DNA of 64,000 bases from Galerina marginata (lineage: Eukaryota > Basidiomycota > Agaricomycetes > Agaricales > Galerinaceae), in NCBI GenBank assembly GCA_023014335.1, contig JAECYW010000002.1, positions 62,001 to 126,000 of the forward strand, given 5' to 3'. Numbering within the stretch: position 1 is the stretch's first letter; each line of letters opens with the position of its first letter. Made by a program: the position numbers and the translations under genes. This document shows, piece by piece, positions 23,022 through 33,838 of the stretch. The notes below the pieces were generated by a model. The model saw only the letters and a program-made list of their open reading frames with translations, ran no database searches and was not told the DNA's origin.

Positions 23022-24899
23022 GGGAGGTTTGATAACAGGGGGGGGGCAGTGGACTCGGTAAAATGTACCTCAACACACATTTTTTTTGTAGCTACGCGCT
23101 ATTTATACAAGGGATCGCTGTCAGGCGTTCAATGCATTAGTTTAAATGCAATCGTTTGCGGGCGTGCCTGGATAAAAATAACCACTTTTAGTCTTGGCAG
23201 TCATGAAGTTGCCGGACGGCGAACACGCTTAACTCGTTCAGCAATTTCCCAGAACCTATAGAAGCTAGGAGCTATCTTTCCTCGGTGTCCAAAATATAAA
23301 GTCCAAAGCCCACTATTTTGTGTGCTCCTCAGTCAATCCCCCCACAAAAAAAATCCAGATACTTACCACGGAGTTTTGCTCAAAGAAAAGGACCGCATAA
23401 TCGTTTATCATTCTTGAGTCATTCAAGCACAGCTGTGAACAGCCCTTCCGACCGCATCAATCCCGTCAAGGCAAGCTCTGACAGCCTGCTGTTTCTCTCA
23501 TTGCATGCGATCTTCCTGTAGCCGTGACAACATTTTGCCGACATGCAAGTACACTCGTTTGCAAGGTTCATCCCCTGAAACCTGTGAAATTTCGCCATGC
23601 ACACCCGTCCACAATCTCATCCAGTCCCCAGGTGCCCATGAAGATTCGCCGCTCTCCTTAATAAAGATCCGTGCCATTCTACGAGCAACTATGGTCGCAC
23701 CTCGCCTCATCGTCGCGTCCCACAAAGCCGTGTTGGACGAGGATCCTAGGAAATCTGAACAGTCCCGATTTTGAAGCCGGTGGCAAGTAAGTAACAAAAC
23801 CTTTCAAGTCGACATATTAAACGGCCTTTTGCAGTTTTGGTCTAAAGCGCCCACTAGCATCTTAGTTTGTAAGTACTGGATTATCCTCAGGACGCGCTGA
23901 AGCTAAAGTTGGTAAATTCCTTTATTCCTGCCATTTATCCAATGCGGTCTTCCGTGCCGCAGAAAATCCTGAGCCCAGGGTTCGCTTCTAGTCTGGGTGT
24001 CGAGCTTAATATGCTATCCGTGGTTGGTCCGTGGTATCTTGAAGCTGTGCCCGTTGAGAAAAGGTGACCGGTGACCATGCATGCCCAATTCGTTTTGTTG
24101 CGGGGGATAAGATGAACTTTGCATCACTTGTTTAAGTTGTTAGCATGGTGGACGGTGGTCAACGATCACGAAGCATGGAATGTTTATTTGACGTGGGTTT
24201 GGTCTTTTTATAAGATTCTGCCGCAGACGTGTAGAGTGGGTTCTATAAATAGAACTCGTGCTATTATTGGCCTGGACCCTTAGCGCTCGACGAGCCGTCA
24301 AACGCCGCCATCCATTTTTAGATGATCCGCGTTTCTTGGCATTCCGATTTCATAGTCTTCTGAAAATGCTGGTCGAAAACTTATTGTTCTGGTTCTTCGT
24401 CGCTTTGTGTTACCGATGCTGGTACTGACCGAATCTCTTTCCTGAATCCTTTTCCTGTTTTATATACTCCACCGCTCACCTCAACCTCACCGTTTACTTA
24501 TATGTCGTTGGAGTCTGTGCCCTTATCACCTCTGCAGGCCGGTTTCGTCTTACCTGAAGCACTGTGCTGCTGTGGAACGTCATAAACAAGCATGGTTTAT
24601 CCTCGGGAGTCGGCAACCTGGAATTTCCACCACGAGGCCCCTGACGCGCTTGGAGGAGTTCCTTCGGGGTGCCGCTTCAACACGACCTCTCCTATGATTT
24701 TATTACGACTTTACAGTCACACCCGTCTCCCTTTCCGTTCTCCTACGAAAGCAGGAAAGCCAACTCCACCGGTTCGTACTATCCACAACATGTGGCTTCA
24801 CAATGACAACTCGCGTTATCAATCTAGGCCGGTCTACACTTCCTCTGGCTGGGACTGTAGAGCACACCCTGGTTCTCCTAGGCCTGATGTTCCTGTCAC
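23022..24899. other. Long intergenic region, no supportable gene
   Basis: Nearly 1.9 kb without a clear gene. A minus-strand frame at 23498-23797 (NTALWDATMRRGATIVARRM) is the most protein-like stretch but has no start, splice pattern or recognised family. The 5' part of the plus-strand frame 24592-25194 is unlike any family and probably chance; only its 3' end is explained, by the relic below. Confidence 0.4.
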
Positions 24900-25195
24900 A
24901 CAAGTCTGGTCTTTTTTTTTGGTCCAGGGAGAGTGTGGCTGTGTGTTGGTTTTCTCGAGGGATATATGTTCTTTCAACCTGCCCATGGTCATTTGCCGGG
25001 ATATTTCACTAATTCATCTGCCAGAGGAACGCCTCGAGGTGTGTTCTGGGCCGATCGTAGATGACGCGCTGGTACTTTTCATGGTACCATTGCAAAGGCG
25101 GATGGCCACTAAATGTTTGAAGGTGCACTGGCAGTATCGTGCCGACATTGAAAATCGGTGTCAAGCTGTGGCTACCTCCTCCGACCTATCCTAGT
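24900..25195 (+). pseudogene. Degraded duplicate of the SHOC1-like gene 3' end
   Basis: The DNA aligns with 21245-21645 of the SHOC1-like gene. GTCTGGTCTT...GAGAGTG-GGCTG and TTTTCTCGAGG match the end of exon 9. After a gap that removes most of the intron and the first half of exon 10, LPEERLEVCSG, DDAL, the former intron, and ADIENRCQAVATSSDLS with the stop follow. The frame is open through the old intron by chance. Upstream sequence is lost, so this cannot encode a working protein. It lies about 3.3 kb downstream, same strand. Confidence 0.75.
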
Positions 25196-25821
25196 AATTG
25201 TGGTTCAAGACTGACAATATAGGTCAATGACTGTTCAGAAACAAATCCCTGTACTCGATTCCATGACTCGTTGCGCTGCGATCATACTTACCCGTTTACA
25301 TGCCCTCCACAGTGTCCACACAACTAAAACTGTAGCTCAAACCCGCCCTACCATCTTCCCATTGTCAGGTCCAGAGCATCGGAATATTATACCCAGCCTC
25401 TCCATATAACACTTTAAAATCTAGAGATTCAAGACACCCGTTCAACACATAAGAAATTGAGGAAGTCTCTGATGGACGAATCGGAGTGGACGATAAGTAA
25501 GTAGTGCACCATAATGCACAATAATGCAGCACCATCCAGCTATAAACACTGCAAAAATTGGCTACAATATGCTCGGAACAAATGATTTGTAAATGACGAG
25601 ACACATTTGGAACAAATTCGAAATTACTTCACTCCCCGATGCCATTTTATTAGTCAAGTGGCTAGTCTTTGGTCTTTGGCGCCCAAGTTACGGTCTGCGG
25701 TGACCGATGAGGTAATATTCACACGGTTCGCCATGCAGGTCAAGTATAACCCCTTCGCCGCAGCTCCTTCTCTTCCTCAACATCCAATACCAATCCACCT
25801 GAAACTTCTTATATTCCATTA
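25196..25821. other. Intergenic, 5' flank of VPS68
   Basis: No gene. The minus-strand frame 25365-25604 overlaps probable promoter sequence and is not protein-like. A TTCTCTTCCTCAACATCC pyrimidine-rich stretch just before 25822 fits a fungal promoter and leader. Confidence 0.45.
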
Positions 25822-26483
25822 ATGTCGCTTCCTCGAGCGAACTATGACCCCAGGCGGGTTTGCTTCAACCCGTTTACACTCGGAAAACATCGAGGGACAG
25901 TTGGAGTATATCTCGCAGGAGCACTGGTACAGTTTCACCCAATTTCGACCCTTGGAAGCACTCCTAACCTTTTTAAAGTTTGCGCTAGGCATCTGGATAT
26001 TCTTGGACGCCGCAATCCTGTCTGCTCATATCGGCGCACCCATCGGAGCACCACCAGACGCAGGAGGTCTTATCCATGTCACGTTCGTGGACTGGATCCC
26101 TGGTATTTGTTCTCTGCTAGGATACTTGGTCATCAACCTTGTCGATAAGGACCGGATTAGGGGCGATGAAGGCTTCGGAGACTCAAGAGCGGTGTGGAGG
26201 GCGCGTGTGTTCCTGTTTATCGGGTTCGCGTTGATGGCGGGCGGCCTGGCTGGGAGTGTGGTGCGTCATTCCATCCGATCCAATCCCTAACCCAGCTAAC
26301 GAATGCTTGCTTCAATTTCAGACTCTCCTCGTTGTCAAATACATTATACATGGCTATTCTGAACAACTGGAACTCGTCTACTTCGGATATGCCAACATAG
26401 CGCAAAACCTCGCGCTCATGCTCTCGGCCGTCATTCTCTGGATGGCTCAAAACAGCAGCAGCGAGTCCGAAATCACCCTTTGA
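25822..26483 (+). CDS. VPS68: Vps68/TMEM50 (UPF0220) family membrane protein, 182 aa
   Basis: Exons 25822-25926, 25979-26260, 26322-26483 (183 codons). The first intron has a CTAAC branch site and the second GTGCGT donor. Features of the family: R-GTVGVYLAGAL then FALGIWIFLDAAI, the signature FVDWIPGICSLLGYLVINLV, a charged loop (DKDRIRGDEGF), ARVFLFIGFALMAGGLAGS and a C-terminal membrane helix; four membrane segments in all. Yeast Vps68 acts at the vacuole/late endosome in protein sorting together with ESCRT-related factors. Usual length about 180 aa, so this copy is complete. The start at 25822 is in the frame that splices, not the longer ORF starting at 25844. Confidence 0.9.
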
Positions 26484-27283
26484 GCTACTCCAACGTTGCG
26501 TAAGTGAAATTATGGAGTACCTGGCAAGAAGACATCGGAAACGAGCATTCTTCCTGTTTGGCTGATTTCCCCTTGCCTCGCAATGGTAGGAGAATGCCAT
26601 CTGTACTTCTTATGTTCGTGTTGTCGAACACTGGCATTGGGTGGGAGGTCGTGTTTTATGTGTCAGTTCTGACGATTGACGCGTATACATATTCAAGCCA
26701 TTTGATAGGGTTGAACTTGGATTAAACTCCTCAGAGATGTCCGGTCTTGCTTCTTTGTAAAATTTCACTGGTTTTTTATTCTGTCTGCGCTCATCCTCGA
26801 AAGTGTTCATATCTCAGTGGTGGAATAAATGATTAGGCTTATGCACGAGTCTGCCACCCATCATTGACAGGAAACCTGGTCCTTTTATGACATTTTCCAT
26901 CTCCCAGCGAAACCCACCGAACAAACCCTATATTATCTATAGAGGGTCGCTGTCAGCGGCGTCGTCTGTCCAGTCAATCGAATGGTTGATGGTAATGGTA
27001 AAGAACACCCTCACAATGATCGAGCAGCCCTTCAGAAAGCTCCTCAGTGAAAGCCGGGCCTAATGCGACTCGTTCAGGTCTGAGGGCAATGAGAATTTAG
27101 CAAGTTGATAGGGAGAAGAGACATAGTCTTTATTCTGCTTTTTGTCTGAGCATTGGGATGTTAAGCGATCTCAAATTCGGAACAAATTTATCTGGTCATT
27201 TATTCCAAGCATGATGTCGGCAGTGAAAATACGGACGTCTACTGAGTAACGTTATAGATAAAACGGCGAGTCCTGGCCAACCG
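26484..27283. other. Convergent intergenic region
   Basis: 3' flanks of VPS68 (plus) and of the dephospho-CoA kinase gene (minus). No coding frame of note and no repeat seen. Confidence 0.5.
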
Positions 27284-28108
27284 CTACCGCGAGACTTGGT
27301 GTAAGCCTCTGCGGCTCCACGAGATTCGTCTCCATAACAGTTTCAACAGCGCAGATACCAGTCCTACAGGCGGCAAGAGCCAGTTCACCCGCCAAGTCCA
27401 TCCAGCCCGAGCCTCTAGCTTTCGTATCAGGCTGTCGACCTGGCCTTGCAACTCCTGCGTCGTCCCTGAATTGTCGATGACGATGTCGGCGTAGGCGACT
27501 TTCTGGGAGATTGGTATTTGGGAATTTAGTCGAGATGAAGCGTCTTCTTTTGAAGACCCGTCGCGTTGCATGAGGCGCCGGAGTTGTAGGTCGTCCGAGC
27601 TGATGGTGGTGTATCTCCATTAACCTGCACCGATGGAAAGTGGACAATTGTTACTCACCAATACACCACCACTATCAGGCCGACCAGCTTCCACAGAGGG
27701 CCCTCTATCAGCAGCGGAACATCCATGATGCAGTACTTGTATCCCTTCATCCAGTACCCCAGCACTTGCCAGAGCATCGCCTTCCTCACAGCGGGATGTA
27801 CGATCTTGTTTAGCTGCTTCCTCTTCGTCTCGTCGTTAAATATGATACTTCCAAGCTTCTTCCTGTCAAGAGCACCGTCAGGGAGGAGAACCTCGCTTCC
27901 GAAAGTTTCCCTGATCTTCGCGAGACCAGGCGTCCCGGGCTCGACGACCTGGCGCGCAATCACGTCGGCGTCGACGATGGGGACGTGGGAGGCTTTGAGC
28001 ATGCTGGACACGGTCGATTTGCCGGTCGCGATGCCGCCTGTGAGACCTACGACTGCCTTTTGTTTGTGAGTAAGGGTACGGGATTCCTCAGAGGTACTCA
28101 CCGAGCAT
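27284..28108 (-). CDS. CAB5: Dephospho-CoA kinase, 238 aa
   Basis: Last step of coenzyme A synthesis: phosphorylates dephospho-CoA at the 3' hydroxyl using ATP. Exon 1 is only 7 nt (28108-28102, ATGCTCG), exon 2 28052-27659, exon 3 27599-27284; 239 codons. The join gives MLVVGLTGGIATGKST with the P-loop at residues 8-16, then VPIVDADVIAR, the lid region, CIMDVPLLIEG and VVVYCSDDLQLRRLMQRD with SQ and ADIVIDNSGT, all in family order. The longer frame that starts at 28167 reads through intron 1 and should not be used. C-terminus has a hydrophobic stretch (LLPPVGLVSALLKLLW), as in yeast homologues. Transcribed divergently from the F-box gene. Confidence 0.9.
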
Positions 28109-28215
28109 GATGTTGGTCGTGGACAAGACGAATTTGGGTTGGGCGGGCCGAATCGCGTCATGATCAATGTCAGCCCTTATTTGCACCTCTCTCATCTACC
28201 ACGACCAACTACACG
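28109..28215. promoter_or_regulatory. Short bidirectional promoter
   Basis: Only 107 bp separate the start codons of the dephospho-CoA kinase gene (minus) and the F-box gene (plus). Both promoters must lie here or within the first exons. No TATA box is obvious. Confidence 0.6.
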
Positions 28216-29868
28216 ATGATTCATGACCTTCCCGCTGAGCTTATTCTACATATTTTTCAATTCCTCAATGACAATGATCTTTTTAACACATCAATTTCAT
28301 GCCACCGTCTCAACCCCTTCGCACTGGCAGCCTTCATGCAAAGAACAGGCTCTCCAGATTTCCGGACGTCTTGCACGATAACACCCACTCGTGCAGGGTA
28401 TACAGACGTCCTGACATCATTAGCTCTCAACCTCCATTGTGCGAGCATAGGGAGTTTGTTCTGTAATCTAACGACAAGGCAGGACTACAGAGAAACGCAC
28501 AGTCCTGCGTCCTACGTCGTCGATTTAACATGGAACATCAAACGGGTCACTCGTCTTATCGCGCGACTTTCTTCGATTGGGACCGTGTCGGTTTTTATCG
28601 ACGAATGGGTGGCTCACAGATGGCACCTCCACTCAGGTGAAGTGCGGGAATACGTGTTCGCCATCCTTCGTTTAGTGGAAACCTGCGTCTTGAGGGGATG
28701 CACTTCTTTCCAGATATCGCATCCCGGCCCAGATATCGTGGTTGATAGCAGCAAATACGAACTGGCGAGGAGGAAAGGAAAGGCGGAGAAAGTTTCCCGT
28801 TTCATGCCGAACCCTCTACCGTTCAGACGAAAGATCGAAAAATACTTGAAAGACGCTTCGGTGTCTTCTTCGCGTAGTAAATTAACAACTCTCGACCTTT
28901 CTTGCCCTTTCCTCTTTTCTCCAGCTTTCTCGAGACGGACGTTGGACATCCTAAAAGCTTCCCCGATAACCTCCTTGACCTTATCTTTGACAGGCCAAAT
29001 TCTAGTCTCTGAAGAAGATCTGCACCACAAATTGATCCCAGGAATCGCCCGCTCAGTCCCAAACCTACAAGAACTAAAACTGGATTCAAAAAACGAATAC
29101 CTGCTCTCCATCACCCAGAATCTGTACCTATTTCCTCGTCTCCAAAAAATAGCACTCGGACTGATACCTTTCGACACGATGCTAACGACGTCTCTTCGAA
29201 CGAGAGTCTTCGCTCTCCCCCGTCTCAGGTCGTTCACCGGCGCTTCAGACCAAGCGGTGTATCTCTTCGGGTGGCAGGGGCTCTCGTGCTCCAGCCTGGA
29301 GTTCGTCAACCTTCTCCTCGATGTACATGCAAACTCCAAGTCTGCCAACATAACGTTCGCGCAGCACCTCTCCATGCTCAAGGCTAACTTCTCTGCGATG
29401 GGTATCGCCCCGTGCATCAGCGTTTGTATGAGAAAACTTGTCCAGGTGACACCTCACCCGGATTACTTTGCGGAATGGAAGAAAGACCTGTTGGAATCGT
29501 TCAGCACGGTGGCTCGCTTAACATTCGAATTTCCTATGCTCCACGCGATCGACCCGAAGAGCCAAAACTGGTTCTTCTATCCGTTCCTCGAAGTCTTCTG
29601 CGGCTTGAAACACCTCACTCTAATCGGTCGTCATTATGGCCGATCGGTGCCAGAAGATAGCTACGCTCCTCTCGTCGCCGCGGTCCGCGCGAAGTATCCA
29701 GGCATTGCAACAGTTAATTTCGTCGTCGTCCAACCCAAGGATCCCAAGACCTTCCACTATCATTGGTCAAGCCACTACAACAATTCTCGCCATGGGGGAG
29801 ATCGGGAACGTACCTTGCCTTTATTTGAGAATAAACCCATTGACTCTTGCGCGTGTTCACATTTTTGA
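28216..29868 (+). CDS. F-box protein, 550 aa, intronless
   Basis: Single exon. The N-terminus MIHDLPAELILHIFQFLNDN followed by DLFNTSISCHRLNPFALAAF is an F-box (residues 1-45), the Skp1-binding module of SCF ubiquitin ligases. The remaining 500 residues have spaced leucine-rich motifs (LKLDSKNEYLL, FVNLLLDVHAN, LKHLTLIGRHYG) typical of the irregular LRR-like substrate-binding half of agaric F-box proteins. No catalytic motif. Substrate unknown. The family is very large in mushrooms. Confidence 0.8.
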   Translation: MIHDLPAELILHIFQFLNDNDLFNTSISCHRLNPFALAAFMQRTGSPDFRTSCTITPTRAGYTDVLTSLALNLHCASIGSLFCNLTTRQDYRETHSPASYVVDLTWNIKRVTRLIARLSSIGTVSVFIDEWVAHRWHLHSGEVREYVFAILRLVETCVLRGCTSFQISHPGPDIVVDSSKYELARRKGKAEKVSRFMPNPLPFRRKIEKYLKDASVSSSRSKLTTLDLSCPFLFSPAFSRRTLDILKASPITSLTLSLTGQILVSEEDLHHKLIPGIARSVPNLQELKLDSKNEYLLSITQNLYLFPRLQKIALGLIPFDTMLTTSLRTRVFALPRLRSFTGASDQAVYLFGWQGLSCSSLEFVNLLLDVHANSKSANITFAQHLSMLKANFSAMGIAPCISVCMRKLVQVTPHPDYFAEWKKDLLESFSTVARLTFEFPMLHAIDPKSQNWFFYPFLEVFCGLKHLTLIGRHYGRSVPEDSYAPLVAAVRAKYPGIATVNFVVVQPKDPKTFHYHWSSHYNNSRHGGDRERTLPLFENKPIDSCACSHF

Positions 29869-30168
29869 TTGCCTTCCTGTGTGTTTACTACTACTAGGAC
29901 TGCTGTTATTGTGCCAAAGAAAGGAGATTTGAAATTTCATCGAACCCAGTATTCGGTCGAGACCACCCTTTAGATCTCATTAACATCATCTGTGTGTCCC
30001 ATGTCTTTAATCGCACCCCCTTTTCTTGGTGACTTGAAGGAGGCGACTTTATTGAATCCACTTCAATGCCTATTTCATTATGTACCTTTTCCTTTGAAAA
30101 GGACATTATACTAAATCATATCATACTGAGAATGAAATACATAGATAATAAGCACAATAATATGCTAT
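29869..30168. other. Convergent 3' intergenic region
   Basis: AT-rich 3' flanks of the F-box gene (plus) and of the unknown gene ending at 30169 (minus). No further feature seen. Confidence 0.5.
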
Positions 30169-31097
30169 CTACCAACCATCTCCTATAGCCTTCGGCCTTC
30201 GGCCTTCAGCCTCACACCATTCTACAACGACATCGTCAACTCCATTCTTCCGGAGAAGCCCAAGGATCTCTTGGGACACATCGTGGGCAGTTTCAGCAGA
30301 GGTAGTTCCAGGAATGACGCCAACCCAAATAACGACGGGGCCACGAACGCTTTCCTCCTCCGAGTTTCCTGGCAATCCACGAGTGTGGAAGCGGGCAGGG
30401 CTGAGGCCCGACCATTTGATCCCCGCAGCCTTGATCATGCTAATAATCTCAGGACCAACGGTGGTCCAGATGCCATTGAGCGGGGTGTCAAAGACACCAT
30501 GGGCGGACTTCACAGGGATGCGGGCAGGATTTCCGACGGGCTTGGGGAATGGTGTCGTGAACATGTCTGAACGGTATACGAGGTCTGGGTGGTCACCGCC
30601 ACTAACGAGACCGTTATAATATGAAGTCCTCTCGTACTCATCGGGGGTATACTGGGAGACAGCAGGGGCATCACGGGCGGGGGTGGTGGGACTGGAAGAC
30701 TCCTCAGACACGTCGCTTACGGTCAGGGAGTTCGAGGAGCAGGGATAGCCAGGATCCTTGCGTTTGAAGCTCCTATTAACGCACTGGAGAGAGAAAATGG
30801 AGGGATCTGAATGAAAGTTGGTAAGTATGGTATAGACGCGGAAATAATACGGGACTCGCTCGTGAACAAGTCCGGGCGCCTCTTCATGGTCGCAATTAGA
30901 TCCGCGGCGAGTTCAGTAAGGTCTACAAGGCAGATGGTAAGTGTGGCATAGACGCGCAAAAACATTCAGGACTCGCTATCTCCCGCAAGACCGGCTTTCT
31001 CTAGTTGAGCGTCGGTGTATGGAAAAGCTTCTAGTTTCAAAAGGTGAGCTTGGAATTGACGAAGGCAAAAACGACAGGACTCACTCGGAGGATCCAT
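30169..31097 (-). CDS. Unknown basidiomycete protein, 253 aa, four exons
   Basis: Exons 31097-31085 (13 nt), 31030-30992, 30922-30851, 30806-30169; 254 codons, all phases close. Reads MDPPKAFPYTDAQLEKADL, then a Ser-rich stretch, then a globular part with SYYNGLVSGGDHPDLVYRSD, KWSGLSPARFHTRG and GPVVIWVGVIPGTTSAETA. I believe this pattern occurs in multi-copy hypothetical proteins of agarics but do not know a function. No signal peptide or membrane segment. The three introns and their edges share a repeated segment (see findings). The frame starting at 30711 is only part of exon 4. Confidence 0.65.
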
Positions 31098-31473
31098 GTT
31101 AATGCAGGTAGACGAGAGTGTTCAGCAAACTGAAATTTCATAGATACTTAAGAGACACTCGATTCAGACGAGTCAGCTATGCATGACACGCAGCTGCAGA
31201 GACTCAGACTCAAGAGGATGGACGGAAGAGACAACGGGAAATACATCCGTGATCCGCTTGCTTGTTTGTTTCCGAGGCTGTTGCTCCTATTAATATGCTT
31301 CGTTTGTGCTTCGTACAACTTGTCTTGTAGGCCATTGCATAGCATGGTAAATTCGAGTCCTTTTGATTCTTTCAATACAAGACATTCTTTACAAAAAAAA
31401 AATTATAACCATCTATATATAACAAGCAGACACCAAAATCACTACGTTGCACTTTCTTTCTCGTCTCGACAGT
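31098..31473. other. Intergenic
   Basis: 5' flank of the 253-aa gene; no coding signal. Contains an A9 run at about 31393. The plus-strand frame 31179-31553 overlaps the antisense of the F-box gene end and is not supported. Confidence 0.4.
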
Positions 31474-32948
31474 TCACAGAACCACGACTTCTAGATCAAG
31501 AGAGGCAACGGTGGAATTGGAAACGGAACTTGGACTGGAAGAAGGAAAGATGATGGATTGCAGGAATTTTTGCAGCGACTGTTCAACATCTCGCTTCTCT
31601 GAATTACTTACCTGAGGCGATGAGCCAATCCCGAGGTTCAATTTGATAAAGAGCCTCCGAAGATGTGGATGCTTTTTGCGTAGGACAGAAGGCTCGAGAA
31701 GAGCCCATGGGGCATCATTAGTCTGGTAGAGATGGAGAGCCTCGGATACGGCGGGCAAGTGCTGATGGTTTACAGTAATATCAATAGACTCGAGTCGGGT
31801 AGGATGAGTGATAGGGTTGAGTAAACTGAAAGTGTCTTCCAAAGACTGGAAAAGTCTGTGATACTCCCTCCGGATATGTAGTCGAAGGTTGAGGAGCTTT
31901 GGGAACCGTCCCAGATCTATATGACCTCCTGCGAAGGTCGATAGAGTAGCGCCGGCTTGGGCCATCATCATCATGTCAACCCGGACTGTCCTTTGTATTC
32001 AAGATTTACATTTGTTAGAATGATGAGTTGGACAGCGCTATATGAATAAAAACGTACAGCTCAAGCGAAATGAGGGAAAACATCCCCTCCTTGATTAGTT
32101 TCTGCACAATGGAAGCCTCTTGCCAAGATGAAACGTATGCCTGGAAAGTTTTGAGTTTGGACAGACTGATATTGCTCTGGGAAATTTCCCAGTAGGCGCC
32201 TTCCAAGCCGTATTGTATCATAAGTTCATCAAGTTGGAGAGTTTGCGACGAGGCATGGGACGAAGTCGGAGACCGTGGACCATTTTTTTGCTTGAATGTC
32301 GCGGCAACGAGCTGTAAGGAGCGTATAGACGAACATCTCGACAGAATGTCATTGGGGAAGTCATTCACATCTTCGATTCGCAGATGGGTAAATTTCACCG
32401 AACTGAGTAGCGTGATGAGGGGCTGCGCTATCGTTGGTTTGTTGTATGGCCAGCTCATAGGTAACGCCCCAGGCATCCGTGTTATCCAAAGCGTATTCAT
32501 GTTTTTAGCTCGCGATATTAACCCATCGACTACCGAACGCAGGCCGGTCGATTCAGGGTCACCGTGGATCACAGGGCCCACTTCGATGCGGACTGTGCGG
32601 ATGAACGATCTGAAGCCGGATTGACTCTCTAGAAGGAGCCTTAGGCTCAACAGTCGAAGGTAAAGAGCCGGTTCCAGTTCCGACCTGGAGTAACCGAATC
32701 GGCGGCTTATGATTTGGCTGGATGAAACCCGTTCTGAGATGACGAGGGTGGACCACAGGCGCCTGCGGGCTGAGGCGCTGGCGGCTGAAGGAGCGAGAGA
32801 CGAGGGTGCAGGCTACAAGTGCTTCACCTGCTTCCTTTATCTCCAGCTCCTGGTATAGGTAGTCAATGAATAGGTCGATTATTTCTTGCGGGAATTGTAG
32901 AGTTTGGGATGTGATCGAAGTCGGCGTGTCTTTAGTTGTGGAGGCCAT
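31474..32948 (-). pseudogene. F-box protein with one-base frameshift
   Basis: The first 60 codons from 32948 are an F-box (FPQEIIDLFIDYLYQELEIK, then LVACTLVSRSFSRQRL). At 32767-32769 a GGG run (CCC on the coding strand) shifts the frame: the protein continues in the +1 frame as RRRLWSTLVISERV and onward (32015-32650 frame), then splices (donor 32057 GTACGT, acceptor 31991) into 31990-31474 with LSTFAGGHIDLGRFPKLL. One C fewer would give a continuous protein of about 450 aa. Either a young pseudogene, a sequence error, or a missed unusual intron. No GT-AG pair removes the shift. Downstream reading is otherwise intact. The end is also uncertain, because an optional intron (donor about 31608) would give an earlier stop. 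Confidence 0.65.
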
Positions 32949-33542
32949 AAGTTGAACTTGGGGTAGAACTGGCTTGAATATAAAGACCTGATGATATCCG
33001 TAGAAATATTAGGAGATGAATGTTGAAATAATTGAAATCCTCGCCGATAGAATTGGGGGAGGCGAGGATGGATTTTTAATACCACTTCAAAATGGTCAGC
33101 TGTTGCTGTAGACATAGGCAAATGAATCACGCCATCCAAGTCACAATTGCTTGTTGATGACCACGTCAGTCCTCTCGACACTCGCCATCTCCTGTCATTG
33201 TCAGGTATGGTTCGACGTTCAGCGCCGATTTTAACATGTCATGATGGCTAGCCGGTTTCCGGTTATGATAACTTCTTGAATCTTTATCTTCCATTCCATG
33301 AAACGTCGACGGTACCTCTTCCGGAGACTTTCACCATTTTTGAACTTTAATTCATATTGGAGTTGAGAGTCATTCTGGGCCGTCATGATCCCGAGTCAAG
33401 AGCGAAGCAGCGCTCTGAACGACGGTGGAGAATGCATGATACATGATGGTCGAGGTGAGAGACTGGTCCGTTTTTGTTTGCATCGGAGATTGTGGCAGTT
33501 GCGTGACTAGTCGTGACTTCGAGCGACGACGAGGGAAGAACT
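32949..33542. other. Intergenic between F-box gene and gypsy LTR
   Basis: Contains the promoter of the F-box gene. The true boundary of the retroelement lies somewhere in 33350-33560 and cannot be fixed because the 5' LTR is outside the window. No gene seen. Confidence 0.4.
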
Positions 33543-33808
33543 GACACACAGAGGAACTCAAAAAGACGGGGTTAACGTATGTGAATTCGCTGAAGGACTA
33601 GCTACGCAGGAAAGACTATATACCAGTACGCTAGCTAGTCATGTGAGTCCAAGAAACCATGTGGAAAGAAACTAAACGAGTGTGAACACGAGGGGTATCC
33701 ACGGAGAAGAGAGCCCGAGTGGTGATGGAGATCAAATAAAGGTAAGGAGTGACGATGTTGAGACTGTACGATGTTCGAGAGTGCGGAAATAGATACCGGT
33801 TCGTTACA
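33543..33808 (-). repeat. Probable 3' LTR of the gypsy element
   Basis: On the minus strand a purine-rich tract (TTGGAGGGCGGG, 33820-33809) is followed by TGTAACGAACCGG at 33808, a polypurine tract plus TG start expected for a gypsy 3' LTR. A TATATAG box lies at about 33622-33616. The 3' end is set provisionally at a TGTCA at 33543; only comparison with the 5' LTR, which lies beyond 64000, would fix it. Confidence 0.5.
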
Positions 33809-33838
33809 CCCGCCCTCCAAGCATTGCGAAGAAATGCT

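Noticed and set aside
24592..24899. 5' part of a 200-codon plus-strand ORF as a gene
   Set aside because: Only the 3' end has an explanation (relic of the SHOC1-like gene). The rest has no protein-like pattern, start context or splice sites.
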